A stretch of DNA of 39,656 nt from Candidatus Komeilibacteria bacterium (GCA_026396575.1 JAPLWM010000017.1:1-39656); one strand, 5' to 3'. Numbered from the stretch's first letter, positions 17,492 to 25,988 are shown. A program made the numbers and translations. Notes: generated from the letters alone by a model not told the origin.

Positions 17492-18790
17492 TTAAGAAGT
17501 TATCAACAGCTCTTTTACGGCCTTTCTATCATCCCAAGGTATTTTTTTGCCTTTAGCAACGCAAATGTACTGTTCGCAGCCCTTGCCGGTGAGTAAAATT
17601 AAATCATTTTCTTGCGCTAGCGACAGCGCTTTTTTAATGGCTTCGCGCCGGTCTGCTATTTTAAATAAGTTTTGATTTAGAATTTTTCCCTGTTCCAAAG
17701 CGCCTTCGGCTACGTTATCAATAATTTCCACTGGGTCGTCATCATAGGGATCTTCATTGGTAACAATTATGTATTGGGCATTGGCGGCAGCCAATTTGCC
17801 CAAAATCGGCCGACGGGCTTTATCGCGTCCGCCGCCGCAAGAACCCAAAACATGGACGATGTTGTTAAAATGGAAAATTTGCAGAGTTTCGTATAATTTT
17901 TTCATTGATTCCGGCTCGGGCGCGTAATCCGCCATGACTTTAAAGTTTTTTCCGGTATTGATCCATTCAAATCTGCCCGGCAGGCCTTGATATTTTAGAA
18001 ATATTTCTTTAATCGTGGCTTCGGGCAGATGTTGCGTTTTGGCTACGGCGATGGCGGCCAAGCAATTGTAAATATTCACCCGGCCCAGCAGATTGGTTCG
18101 GTAAGAAGAATTATTAACGGTAAATAAAGTGCCGTTGGATTTTAATTCAATTGCTTCGGCTTTAAAATCGGAGGGATTATTCAGGGAAAATTTTATTTTT
18201 TTGTCCGCCTTAAAGCTTAAGTAGTAGCCGGCATTTTGATCATCGGCATTAACAATAATGGTTTTGTCTATTATTCTTCCGTTAATTGTTTTATGCGGCC
18301 GCCGGGTTAAATGAGCGAACAATTCGCCTTTGGCTTTTTTATAATTCTCAAAACCGCCGTGGGCTTCCAAATGTTCCGGCGTTAAGTTGGTAAAAATTAT
18401 GATGTCGTAATTAATGCCCAAATGGCGGTGCTGCTTAATGCCTTCGGAAGAAGTCTCAATAATTGCGTATTGGCAATCGGCGGCGGCCATTTGGTTTAAC
18501 AGTCTTTGCATTTGAAAGCGGCCGGGCATGGTCATTTTTTTATCATTCAGCCATTCCAAGCCAGCAATCCTAAAATTGGCCGTGGAAGCCCAGCCCACTT
18601 TATTGCCCGCCTCTTCCAAAATTTTACCGATTAAATTAACCACCGTTGATTTGCCATTGGTGCCGGTAACGCCGATAACGATCAATTTGTTGGAGGGATT
18701 ATCGTATAAGCTGGCGGCAAAAAGAGCCAGTATTTTATGATACCGGTCGATAACAGAGGGGGGCAGGAGTTTTTTAAGAAGCGTTTTCAT
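17492..18790 (-). CDS. murE: MurE-like Mur ligase without the N-terminal domain
   Basis: ATP-dependent amide ligase of the Mur family, expected to add the third amino acid to the UDP-MurNAc peptide. P-loop GVTGTNGKST is at about 40-49, only about 40 residues from the start, so the usual ~90-residue UDP-binding N-terminal domain is missing (432 against about 490 residues). Central motifs are present (ETSSEGIKQHRH, TNLTPEHLEAHGGFENYKKAKGELF with the candidate carbamylated Lys, and LGSCGGGRDKARRP). The amino-acid-selecting motif, DNPR in diaminopimelate enzymes, reads NEDPYDDDP here, so the specificity cannot be assigned. It overlaps the nucleotidyltransferase gene by 17 bases. Confidence 0.85.
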   Translation of the reverse strand: MKTLLKKLLPPSVIDRYHKILALFAASLYDNPSNKLIVIGVTGTNGKSTVVNLIGKILEEAGNKVGWASTANFRIAGLEWLNDKKMTMPGRFQMQRLLNQMAAADCQYAIIETSSEGIKQHRHLGINYDIIIFTNLTPEHLEAHGGFENYKKAKGELFAHLTRRPHKTINGRIIDKTIIVNADDQNAGYYLSFKADKKIKFSLNNPSDFKAEAIELKSNGTLFTVNNSSYRTNLLGRVNIYNCLAAIAVAKTQHLPEATIKEIFLKYQGLPGRFEWINTGKNFKVMADYAPEPESMKKLYETLQIFHFNNIVHVLGSCGGGRDKARRPILGKLAAANAQYIIVTNEDPYDDDPVEIIDNVAEGALEQGKILNQNLFKIADRREAIKKALSLAQENDLILLTGKGCEQYICVAKGKKIPWDDRKAVKELLITS

Positions 18791-19505
18791 TATGATTTAA
18801 AAATTCGCCGATGGTTCGCACGTCTTCGGGTTTGCCAAAATCCAGCCAATAATCGGAAATTTCTTTGATTTTTACCCGTTTTTCCTTGGCCAGCAAGTTT
18901 AGGGCATCGGTAATTTCGTATTCGCCCCGGGAGGATTTTTCAACCAGCGGCAATTTTTTAAAAATGGCCGGCGTAAATTTATACATGGCGGTGTTAATCA
19001 GGTCGCCAACGTAAGTAGTGGGCTTTTCAATGATTTTTTCCAAATAATCCTCGCCGTCCCTTATCAGCACGCCGTATTTTTGCGGTTCGGGATACTTAAG
19101 GCCGGAAACATAGTTGAAGTCGTCGTCGATGAAGAATTTTTTTAGGTCGCCCACTGAATAAAGATTGTCGCCCATCACCAGAATAAAGCTCTCGTCGCGC
19201 TTAATAATATCCTTGACGCATTCCACCGGGCAGAGGGTGCCGTATTTTTCCCCTAATTTTTCAAACTGATTGACAATGGTGATTTTAAATTCGCCGTCAT
19301 AGGTTTTTAAGAATTTTTCCATGATTTCCTTTTTATAGCCGATCACCATAATCACTTCGGTAAAGCCCGCCGCTTTTAAATTTTTTAACAGGTAATATAA
19401 AAACGGCTTGCCGTTGATTTCAATCAAGTGTTTGGGGCAATCCTTGCCCAAGTGGAGCATGCGCGTGCCCCTACCCGCTGCCGCGACTACAACTTTATTA
19501 ATCAT
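18774..19505 (-). CDS. Sugar-phosphate nucleotidyltransferase
   Basis: Member of the NTP-transferase family that makes nucleotide sugars from NTP and a sugar-1-phosphate. The nucleotide-binding start VVVAAAGRGTRM is followed by CPKHLIEINGKP, and the metal-binding block VMGDNLY and the motif EKP (KIIEKPTTYVGD) are present. It is 243 residues, near the size of short uridylyl/thymidylyl transferases and of MurU-like enzymes, with no added acyltransferase domain. The sugar is unknown. A short AGGA lies before the ATG. It overlaps the Mur ligase gene, which hints at a wall or surface precursor role. Confidence 0.85.
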   Translation of the reverse strand: MINKVVVAAAGRGTRMLHLGKDCPKHLIEINGKPFLYYLLKNLKAAGFTEVIMVIGYKKEIMEKFLKTYDGEFKITIVNQFEKLGEKYGTLCPVECVKDIIKRDESFILVMGDNLYSVGDLKKFFIDDDFNYVSGLKYPEPQKYGVLIRDGEDYLEKIIEKPTTYVGDLINTAMYKFTPAIFKKLPLVEKSSRGEYEITDALNLLAKEKRVKIKEISDYWLDFGKPEDVRTIGEFLNHNENAS

Positions 19506-19520
19506 AATTCCTATACGAAT

Positions 19521-19619
19521 TTACGAATTATTACGAATATACGAATGCATTATTATTTAAATTAACCAAATATTGAAAATCACTTAATGATTAATTCGTA
19601 TATTCGTAAAGATTCGTAA
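19521..19619. repeat. 26-bp inverted repeat built of TACGAAT units
   Basis: The 26 bases at 19521-19546 match the reverse complement of 19594-19619 at 24 positions. Within the left arm the word ACGAAT recurs every 8-10 bases (also just outside at about 19515). The arms flank a 47-base AT-rich spacer and fill the gap between the FemAB-like and nucleotidyltransferase genes. It could be a hairpin mobile repeat or a multi-site operator. Confidence 0.65.
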
Positions 19620-19626
19620 TTAGTAA

Positions 19627-20631
19627 TTATAATTTAATAATTCTATTTATTTTCCTCAGCCATTGATATATTTTATACCAGCCTGGCTCGTAGATAAAAT
19701 CGTAGGTTCCTGAATAATTGGCAATCTCGCCGCCAAAGCCATTTTTAAATCTGGTTACGCCGGCCCAGGGATGCTGGGAATTATCATCGGGCGCCACGCC
19801 GTGGAAATCGTAATATTTAAAACTTCGGTTTTTAGCTTCTTTAATCAGCGCCCATTGCAGCAGGGCCGGCGCCATTAAATTGCGGAAATTATAATTGGAA
19901 GCGCCGTGCAGATAAGTAACGGTATCGCCGTAAAAAATCATAAAGTTTGCGGCTATTATAGCATTATTGGCAATTTCGGCAACCCATAATTCCGCCTCTT
20001 TTAACTGGAGCATTTTTTGGTAATAATTCAGGGGATGCAAGCCAAAGGCGTCCCTTTTGCCGGTTGCCAAAAACAGCGGCCAGCAGCGGTTAAAATCAGC
20101 TGGGGCCAGCTTGGTAATTTTAACCCCGTGTTTTTCCGCCAGCTTGATGTTGTAGCGGGTTTTGCCATGGAACGAGTCTAATAATTCTTCCGTTGATTTT
20201 TGCAAATCTAATATCAGGGTATTTTGGGGTTGTATGGATAATGTCGGCTGAATTTCTAAATTTAAATTTTTAATTTCAAAAGTCGGCTCAAAACGAAAAA
20301 AGATTTCCTCGGCTTGTTTGGTTTCTATGGTTAAATCGCGGGCTTTAGAAAGGATCAGCTTTAAGGCCTCGGTTTTTTGTTCTTCGGGCAAATTGTTTTT
20401 AATAATCGGCCCGCGCGGGCAATATAAATAACTTTTTTTAAAACCCAAAGGCATTTCGATAAAACCGGCACTGGCAACTATTTGAGCATTGTTAAAAACG
20501 CCGTAGCTCCAAGCTTGGCGGTTTAATGATTTTTGGAATTCACCCCAAGACCAGGATTGTAAGAATTGAGAATGGGGTTGAGACGAAATGAAGTCGCCTA
20601 GTTCTTGTTGGTTAATTTGTTTAAGTTCCAT
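19627..20631 (-). CDS. FemAB-like peptidoglycan aminoacyltransferase
   Basis: Probable tRNA-dependent aminoacyltransferase of the FemX/FemAB (MurM) family that adds residues to the lipid-linked peptidoglycan peptide. Two GNAT-like halves are visible. The first has the typical opening SQFLQSWSWGEFQ (about 20-33), the second KTRYNIKLAEKHGVK (about 155-170), then YYQKML and a C-terminal KNRSFKYYDFHGVAPDDN with the conserved YDFxG. Length 334 is normal. It lies with Mur-ligase and nucleotidyltransferase genes, which supports a cell-wall role. The added amino acid is not predictable. Confidence 0.85.
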   Translation of the reverse strand: MELKQINQQELGDFISSQPHSQFLQSWSWGEFQKSLNRQAWSYGVFNNAQIVASAGFIEMPLGFKKSYLYCPRGPIIKNNLPEEQKTEALKLILSKARDLTIETKQAEEIFFRFEPTFEIKNLNLEIQPTLSIQPQNTLILDLQKSTEELLDSFHGKTRYNIKLAEKHGVKITKLAPADFNRCWPLFLATGKRDAFGLHPLNYYQKMLQLKEAELWVAEIANNAIIAANFMIFYGDTVTYLHGASNYNFRNLMAPALLQWALIKEAKNRSFKYYDFHGVAPDDNSQHPWAGVTRFKNGFGGEIANYSGTYDFIYEPGWYKIYQWLRKINRIIKL

Positions 20632-20642
20632 AGTTTAAAGAA

Positions 20643-20767
20643 GGCCTTGCCTTTTCAGCTGTCATTGCGAGGAGCCGCGCGACGAAGCAATCCCGATATT
20701 TATACCAAGTACAACGGGATTGCCACGCCCCCTCGGGTGCTCCAGAATGACACATTAAGGCAAGGCC
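20643..20767. repeat. 125-bp palindromic, MITE-like repeat
   Basis: Terminal arms GGCCTTGCCTT (20643-20653) and AAGGCAAGGCC (20757-20767) are perfectly complementary. Inside, GTCATTGCGAGGAGC faces GCTCCAGAATGAC, and CAATCCCG faces CGGGATTG. The inner words resemble the GTCATTGCGAGGAGC...GCAATCCC repeat seen in many bacterial genomes. It sits exactly between the ruvA stop and the femAB start and could also act as a terminator. Confidence 0.75.
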
Positions 20768-20768
20768 A

Positions 20769-21350
20769 TTACTTTCCCAGTAATTTCAACGCACCTTTAA
20801 TGCGATCCGAAGTATCGGTAAGCGCGGCCGGCACCTGCTTGATAATTTCCATGACTTCTCTTCTGGAATAGCCCAAGCCAATCAAGGCTTCAATTACTTC
20901 AATATCCCGTGGTGCGGCCGAAATGTCTTTTAAGTTCATTTCTTTGCCCAGTTTGCCGATTTTGGATTTTAATTCAATTACGATCCGTTCGGCGGTTTTG
21001 GGGCCAATGCCAGAAACGGTTCTAAGTAAGGCCGGATCTTCCGATAAAATGGCTTGAATAATATCTTCCACGCTGGCGCTGGCCATTACCCCAAGCGCGG
21101 ATTTGGGGCCAACGCCGGAAATGCCGATTAAATTTTTAAATAGTTCCAGTTCGGGAATGGAGGTAAAGCCGTAAAGTTCTTGGGAGCTCTCGGTAATGTG
21201 CTGATGGGTGTAAAGTGAAATTTCATCGCCCTCGTTTAAGCGGGTAGAGGTTTTGTCGTTGATAAAAACCTGGTAGCCGATATTGCCCACGTTTAAAATT
21301 ATATACTTGGCCTTTTTAAGCAGGACCATGCCTTTTAAGTAGGAGATCAT
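20769..21350 (-). CDS. ruvA: Holliday junction DNA-binding protein RuvA
   Basis: Tetrameric protein that binds four-way junctions and recruits the RuvB motor. The N-terminal OB-fold (about 1-62) is followed by paired helix-hairpin-helix motifs (LIGISGVGPKSAL near 74-86 and LRTVSGIGPKTAERIV near 109-124) and a C-terminal RuvB-binding domain (about 145-193, VIEALIGLGYSRREV). The ATG at 21350 (MISYLKGMVLLK) is chosen over one at 21389: it gives the usual 193-residue length, and the upstream ATG lies in the predicted -35 box. It is divergent from uvrB. ruvB and ruvC are not in the window. Confidence 0.95.
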   Translation of the reverse strand: MISYLKGMVLLKKAKYIILNVGNIGYQVFINDKTSTRLNEGDEISLYTHQHITESSQELYGFTSIPELELFKNLIGISGVGPKSALGVMASASVEDIIQAILSEDPALLRTVSGIGPKTAERIVIELKSKIGKLGKEMNLKDISAAPRDIEVIEALIGLGYSRREVMEIIKQVPAALTDTSDRIKGALKLLGK

Positions 21351-21360
21351 AATACTATTA

Positions 21361-21389
21361 AATGTAGCAGTTTTAATGATAAAAATCAA
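21361..21389 (-). promoter_or_regulatory. ruvA promoter, probably leaderless
   Basis: On the minus strand TTGATT (21384-21389), 17 bases, TACATT (21361-21366). The predicted start near 21354 leaves only about 4 bases before the ATG at 21350. Confidence 0.5.
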
Positions 21390-21398
21390 TTAAAACCA

Positions 21399-21427
21399 TT
21401 GAAATTATCCAGATAAAATGATATTAT
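21399..21427 (+). promoter_or_regulatory. uvrB promoter, probably leaderless
   Basis: TTGAAA (21399-21404), 17 bases, TATTAT (21422-21427), with the ATG at 21438. The transcript start expected near 21434 leaves almost no leader, which explains the absence of a Shine-Dalgarno sequence. Confidence 0.65.
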
Positions 21428-21437
21428 CCAATTTACT

Positions 21438-23522
21438 ATGGAATTTCAATTAAAATCAAAATTTAGCCCTACCGGCGACCAACCGCAAGCCATTGATAGA
21501 TTGGTCAGGGGATTAAAGTCCGGTTACCAGCACCAAACGCTTTTAGGTGTGACCGGTTCGGGCAAAACATTCACTATGGCCAATGTGATTCAGCAATTGC
21601 AAAAGCCCACTCTTATTATTTCCCATAATAAAACCTTGGCGGCCCAGCTGGCCAGCGAATTTAAGGAATTTTTTCCTAACAATGCGGTAAATTATTTTGT
21701 CAGCTATTACGATTATTATCAGCCCGAGGCCTATGTGCCGCAAAGGGATTTGTATATAGAAAAAGAAACGCAGATTAACGAAGAAATCGACCGTTTGCGC
21801 CACGCTTCCACCAACGCGCTGTTAACCCGCAAGGATGTAATTATCGTGGCTTCGGTTTCCTGCATTTACGGTTTGGGTTCGCCAACGGATTATGAAGCCA
21901 TGAAAATTACCATAACCGAAGGCGAAAGCCGGAAGCGCGATAAGCTGTTAAGGCAATTGACCGATTTGCAGTATACGAGAAATGATTTGGATTTTTATCG
22001 CGGCAATTTTAGGGTTAGAGGCGATACTTTGGATATTTTTCCCATAGAATCAAAGGACGAAGTAATAAGAGTTCAATTTTACGGGGATAAAATTGAAAAG
22101 GTAAGAATTGTCGATTATTTAACCGGGCAAGAAATCAATAAAACAATAAATCAAGAAATCAATATTTTTCCGGCCAAGCATTTCGTAACGCCGGAAGAAA
22201 AATTAAAAAGCGCTTTGGGCAAAATCAGGGAAGAATTGCAGGCCAGATTGGCGGAATTGAAAAAGAAAAATTTATTGGTGGAAGCCCAGCGCTTAGAACA
22301 GCGCACCAACTATGATTTGGAAATGATCGAGCATACCGGCTATTGCAATGGCATAGAAAATTATTCCAGATTTATTACCAGCCGGGAAACCGGCGAGCCA
22401 CCGGCCACGTTGCTGGATTATTATCCCGATGATTTTTTGCTGTTTATCGACGAATCGCACATGACCGTGCCGCAGATTAACGGCATGTATAACGGCGACC
22501 GGGCCCGCAAGCAAACCCTGGTGGATTTCGGTTTTAGATTGCCTTCGGCTATGGATAACCGGCCCTTAAAATTCAAGGAATTTGAAAGCCACATTAACCA
22601 GGCCGTTTATGTTTCGGCCACGCCGGCGGCTTGGGAATACCGGCAATCCGGCGTTAAAACCTTGTCCCGAGCGGAGCCGAGGGGGGGCAAAGTGCCGGTG
22701 GGCAATTTAATCAAGGAAGTGGTTGATTTGGCGGATTTAAAAAAAGTAATAGATGATCCAAAATCAGCCGTTAGCCAGCAGGTTATTAGGCCAACCGGCT
22801 TAATTGAACCGGCAATAGAAATTAGAAAAACCAAAGCCCAGCTTTTGGATTTAATCAAGGAAATTGAAAAAACCGTTAAAAAGAAACAGCGGGTTTTGGT
22901 AACCACTTTAACTAAGCGCTTGGCCGAAGAAATTGCCGAATATCTGCATGACCAGAAAATAAAAGTGGCTTATTTGCATTCCGAAGTGCAAACTTTGGAC
23001 CGTTTGGATATTTTGCGGGATCTACGGCTTGGTAAATTTGACGTTTTAGTGGGCATTAATTTATTGCGTGAGGGTTTGGATTTGCCTGAAGTTTCGTTAG
23101 TGGCCATTTTAGATGCCGACAAGGAAGGGTTTTTAAGATCGGAAACTTCGTTAATTCAAACAATGGGCCGGGCGTCCAGGCATCTGGAAGGCCGGGTAAT
23201 AATGTATGCCGATAACATTACCGGTTCCATGAAGCGGGCCATGGCCGAAGTGGAGCGCCGTAGGGTGATTCAAACGGCTTATAATAAAAAACACAGCATT
23301 ACGCCCAAAACCATTATTAAAGCGATTAGGGAAGATTTAAGATTTAAGAACGAAGATCTAAAAATCGATCGTTTAAAAGATTACCGGAACATACCCCAAG
23401 ACGAAATTAAGCATTTACTTTCAGATTTGGAATCGCAAATGAAATTAGCTGCTGATAATTTGGAGTTTGAAAAAGCTGCGGCTATTAGAGATCAAGTGAA
23501 GATATTAAAGAAGAGAAAATGA
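21438..23522 (+). CDS. uvrB: Excinuclease ABC subunit B with a repeat-derived insert
   Basis: DNA-damage helicase of nucleotide excision repair that verifies lesions and loads UvrC. Walker [14 protein letters not shown] (about 38-50), the beta-hairpin [16 protein letters not shown] (about 90-105), DEAD-type [20 protein letters not shown], helicase motifs ([25 protein letters not shown]) and the C-terminal UVR motif are all present in 694 residues. Between [12 protein letters not shown] and QVIRPTGL there are roughly 35 more residues than usual ([14 protein letters not shown]...). Their DNA includes a palindromic repeat at 22661-22687. The frame stays open, so the protein is probably functional with a loop insertion. 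Confidence 0.96.
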   Translation: MEFQLKSKFSPTGDQPQAIDRLVRGLKSGYQHQTLLGVTGSGKTFTMANVIQQLQKPTLIISHNKTLAAQLASEFKEFFPNNAVNYFVSYYDYYQPEAYVPQRDLYIEKETQINEEIDRLRHASTNALLTRKDVIIVASVSCIYGLGSPTDYEAMKITITEGESRKRDKLLRQLTDLQYTRNDLDFYRGNFRVRGDTLDIFPIESKDEVIRVQFYGDKIEKVRIVDYLTGQEINKTINQEINIFPAKHFVTPEEKLKSALGKIREELQARLAELKKKNLLVEAQRLEQRTNYDLEMIEHTGYCNGIENYSRFITSRETGEPPATLLDYYPDDFLLFIDESHMTVPQINGMYNGDRARKQTLVDFGFRLPSAMDNRPLKFKEFESHINQAVYVSATPAAWEYRQSGVKTLSRAEPRGGKVPVGNLIKEVVDLADLKKVIDDPKSAVSQQVIRPTGLIEPAIEIRKTKAQLLDLIKEIEKTVKKKQRVLVTTLTKRLAEEIAEYLHDQKIKVAYLHSEVQTLDRLDILRDLRLGKFDVLVGINLLREGLDLPEVSLVAILDADKEGFLRSETSLIQTMGRASRHLEGRVIMYADNITGSMKRAMAEVERRRVIQTAYNKKHSITPKTIIKAIREDLRFKNEDLKIDRLKDYRNIPQDEIKHLLSDLESQMKLAADNLEFEKAAAIRDQVKILKKRK
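22661..22687. repeat. Palindromic repeat inserted in the uvrB frame
   Basis: CTTGTCCCGAGCGGAGCC followed by GAGGGGGGG is a GC-rich repeat-like word encoding [10 protein letters not shown] inside UvrB. It shares its CTTGTCC start and G-run end with the repeat at 24261-24293 in truB. Confidence 0.55.
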
Positions 23523-23524
23523 AA

Positions 23525-23550
23525 TCCGCCGAAGCTTTAGCGAAGGCGGA
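23525..23550. repeat. GGCGGA-type palindromic repeat downstream of uvrB
   Basis: TCCGCC (23525-23530) and GGCGGA (23545-23550) with GAAGCTTTAGCGAA between them. It begins three bases after the uvrB stop and could add a weak terminator, although no U-tract follows. Confidence 0.6.
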
Positions 23551-23582
23551 AGGGACCAGATTAAAATGTTAAAAAAGAAAAA

Positions 23583-24743
23583 ATGACCAAAGTTTTAATA
23601 GCGGGCACATTTGATATTATCCACCCCGGGCATATTAATTTAATTAAGCAAGCTCGCGAGCTTGGAGATTTTTTAGTTGCAACTATAGCTAGAGATCAAA
23701 ATGTAATAAAAATAAAAGGCCGCTCTCCTTATTATCCCGAACGGCAGAGATTGGAAAATTTAAAAAATTTGCATATTGCAGATAAGGTTATTTTGGGCGA
23801 TTTAGTTAACCCTTATAAAATGATGGCAGAAGAACAGCCAAATGTTATTGCTTTGGGCTACGATCAGCAAACTTTTGTTAATGGTTTAACTGATTATAGG
23901 GTTAATTCCAGGACTCATTTTGATATTAAAAGATTACAGCCGTTTAAAGAAGATTTTTGCAAAGGTAGAAATATTAGAAATGCAGTTGAAGATAATGAAG
24001 CAGGATTTTTGCTCGTTAATAAAGAACAAGATTGGACTTCGCATGATGTAGTAGCTAAATTGCGTTCCATAACAAAAATAAAACAAATCGGGCACACCGG
24101 AACATTAGATCCGTTTGCCACCGGCTTGCTAATTTGCGCTATCGGCCCAGCCACTAAAATGGTCGGTTTGTTTGATTTATTGCCTAAAACATATGAAGCT
24201 ACAATAAAATTGGGCGTGGAATCGGATACATATGATAGAACCGGGGAAATCAAAAAATCACTTGTCCTCCGAAGCTCGGAGAGCGAAGGGGGAAGAAATC
24301 AAGAAAGCAACATTAATCAAGTTGAGATTCAAAAAATATTAAGAAGTTTCGTGGGCAAACAGCAACAGTTGCCGCCCATGTATTCGGCTAAAAAAGTTAA
24401 AGGAGAAAAATTGTATAATTTAGCCAGGCAGGGGATTGAAATAGAAAGAAAAAAGTGCGAGATTGAAATATACGGTATTGAATTTTTAGGATTTCGAGGC
24501 GATATTTTAGATATTAAAGTTAAGTGTTCCGCCGGAACCTATATTAGAAGCTTGGCCTACGACCTTGGGCAAAAACTGGGTTGTGGCGCAATTCTTTGGG
24601 AATTAAAAAGAACCGCCATCGGCGATTTCAATTTAAATAACGCGGTTAATTTGGCAGCCATAACTGCCGATGCATGGCAACAGCTTAAAATTTTGCCGCT
24701 TTTGGCTTTGGAGCAGATTAATCAGACGGCTTTAGGTTTTTAA
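23583..24743 (+). CDS. truB: Fusion of RibL/GCT-type nucleotidyltransferase and TruB
   Basis: Two enzymes in one chain. Residues 1 to about 130 form a cytidylyltransferase-like domain with GTFDIIHPGH (8-17) and LGYDQQTF (91-98), resembling archaeal FAD synthase RibL and glycerol-3-phosphate cytidylyltransferases. Residues about 139-386 are tRNA pseudouridine-55 synthase TruB: HTGTLDPFATGLL with catalytic Asp176, PPMYSAKKVKGEKLY, and CSAGTYIRSLAYDLG. No PUA domain is evident at the end. In many bacteria truB lies beside ribF (FAD synthetase), so a fused FAD-type nucleotidyltransferase fits. A repeat-derived insert (LVLRSSESEGGRNQ) lies in a TruB loop. The last 12 bases overlap the convergent DUF475 gene. 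Confidence 0.9.
   Translation: MTKVLIAGTFDIIHPGHINLIKQARELGDFLVATIARDQNVIKIKGRSPYYPERQRLENLKNLHIADKVILGDLVNPYKMMAEEQPNVIALGYDQQTFVNGLTDYRVNSRTHFDIKRLQPFKEDFCKGRNIRNAVEDNEAGFLLVNKEQDWTSHDVVAKLRSITKIKQIGHTGTLDPFATGLLICAIGPATKMVGLFDLLPKTYEATIKLGVESDTYDRTGEIKKSLVLRSSESEGGRNQESNINQVEIQKILRSFVGKQQQLPPMYSAKKVKGEKLYNLARQGIEIERKKCEIEIYGIEFLGFRGDILDIKVKCSAGTYIRSLAYDLGQKLGCGAILWELKRTAIGDFNLNNAVNLAAITADAWQQLKILPLLALEQINQTALGF
24261..24293. repeat. Palindromic repeat inserted in the truB frame
   Basis: CTCCGA-AGC-TCGGAG forms a 6-bp hairpin at 24267-24281, inside CTTGTCCTCC...GGGGGAAG. It encodes LVLRSSESEGG in a loop where TruB proteins are normally shorter. Confidence 0.6.
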
Positions 24744-25655
24744 TTTTTTCGCCATTTTAATTTCCCGGACCGACAGCCAAAAGAAGATGCCGATTAAAGC
24801 CACGGTATTTAAAGGAGCCAGCCAAAAAGGATATTCCTGCCCGAACGATTCCAAAATCATCAAGCCGCCCAAGACGCCGATGGCATACATGGCGCCGTTT
24901 TTTAAATAGGCGTAATGGGAAATTTTATCAATGCCCTTAATGGTCAATTGCCTAACCACCAAGGCGCCCAGGCCGTTGCCCAATAAAATTAAGGGCACGG
25001 AAATGGTAAAGGCAAAGGCGCCGACTACGCCGTCAATGGAAAAAGAAGCGTCTAAAATTTCCAGATATAAAATTTTACTCCAAAAGCCCAAGTGCGGCTT
25101 TAAGAGCTGTTTTTCCTGCTCCTCGGCATTTTTTTTAAAGCCGTCGGTAATAAAGAAAGCGGTAATGCCAATGGCGGCGGCCAGGGCCAAAGCCGGCCTA
25201 ACTTGTAAGGAGAGATAAATAATCAAAGTAAAAATCAGTGAGGCAATGGCGTAAAACCAAACGCCCTGGCGATGGATAAAGCGTTCCACCAAAAAGGCGT
25301 ATTTTTTTTCTTCCAAAAACAGCCAGCTTAAAAAAACAAACAACAGGTAAATGCCGCCGCCCAATAAGAGCAGCGGTTTGGACTGTTCCACGTATTCCTC
25401 AATTTGTTGGTTATTGGAAAAAACGAAAGTCAGCACTTGGCCAAAAGACAGGTCGGGATTAACCAGCCAGACGATGATAAAAGGCAACAGCCCGCGCACG
25501 ATAAAAACCGCTATTAACAGGCCCCAAACCAAAAAAATTTTGCGGTATTTTTCCGGCAGGGTTTTTAAAACATGGGCGTTGATAATGGCGTTATCCACGC
25601 TGCTGATTATTTCAAACAGGGCCAGGCCCAGGAAGATAATGAAAAAGCTGAACAT
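24732..25655 (-). CDS. DUF475/TerC-like integral membrane protein
   Basis: Membrane protein of the DUF475 group within the TerC/LysE-like superfamily; relatives are linked to metal or tellurite handling, but the substrate is unknown. It has about 8-9 hydrophobic segments in 307 residues. Two repeat-like acidic motifs sit in membrane segments: FEIISSVDNAIINAHV (about 14-29) and LEILDASFSIDGVVGAF (about 197-213), the SxDN/SxDG pair typical of TerC-type proteins. It converges on and overlaps the truB fusion by 12 bases. No clear ribosome site or promoter is visible between it and rpsT. Confidence 0.85.
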   Translation of the reverse strand: MFSFFIIFLGLALFEIISSVDNAIINAHVLKTLPEKYRKIFLVWGLLIAVFIVRGLLPFIIVWLVNPDLSFGQVLTFVFSNNQQIEEYVEQSKPLLLLGGGIYLLFVFLSWLFLEEKKYAFLVERFIHRQGVWFYAIASLIFTLIIYLSLQVRPALALAAAIGITAFFITDGFKKNAEEQEKQLLKPHLGFWSKILYLEILDASFSIDGVVGAFAFTISVPLILLGNGLGALVVRQLTIKGIDKISHYAYLKNGAMYAIGVLGGLMILESFGQEYPFWLAPLNTVALIGIFFWLSVREIKMAKKLKT

Positions 25656-25721
25656 GCCGCAAAACTTGATTAATTTATTAATTTATGATAGCATAAATTA
25701 ATAATAAATAACAGTAAAATC

Positions 25722-25988
25722 ATGCCCAATAAATTAGCGGCCAAGAAATCCTTGCGCCAAGCGAAAAAGCTAACTTTAAAAAACTTCCAAAGCAAAAGGC
25801 AAATTAAAGATTTGGGAAAAAAAATCGTTAAAGCCGCCGTAGCTGGCGAAGGCCAGGTAAAAGAACAGCTGAGCCAGTTCCAGAAGCGGGTGGATAAAGC
25901 GGTTAAAAGCGGCTGGTTAAAAAAGAACGCCGGCAATCGTAAAAAATCACGTTTGTTGGTCCAAGTACGGAAATTGATCAAGAAATAA
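25722..25988 (+). CDS. rpsT: Ribosomal protein bS20
   Basis: Small-subunit 16S rRNA-binding protein. 88 residues, strongly basic and helical, starting MPNKLAAKKSLRQAKK and ending in the typical AGNRKKSRLLVQVRKLIKK. The length is normal. The stop codon lies in the first bases of the 115-bp palindrome. A possible promoter upstream (TTGATT at about 25666 with TAGCAT 17 bases later) is only moderate. Confidence 0.95.
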   Translation: MPNKLAAKKSLRQAKKLTLKNFQSKRQIKDLGKKIVKAAVAGEGQVKEQLSQFQKRVDKAVKSGWLKKNAGNRKKSRLLVQVRKLIKK

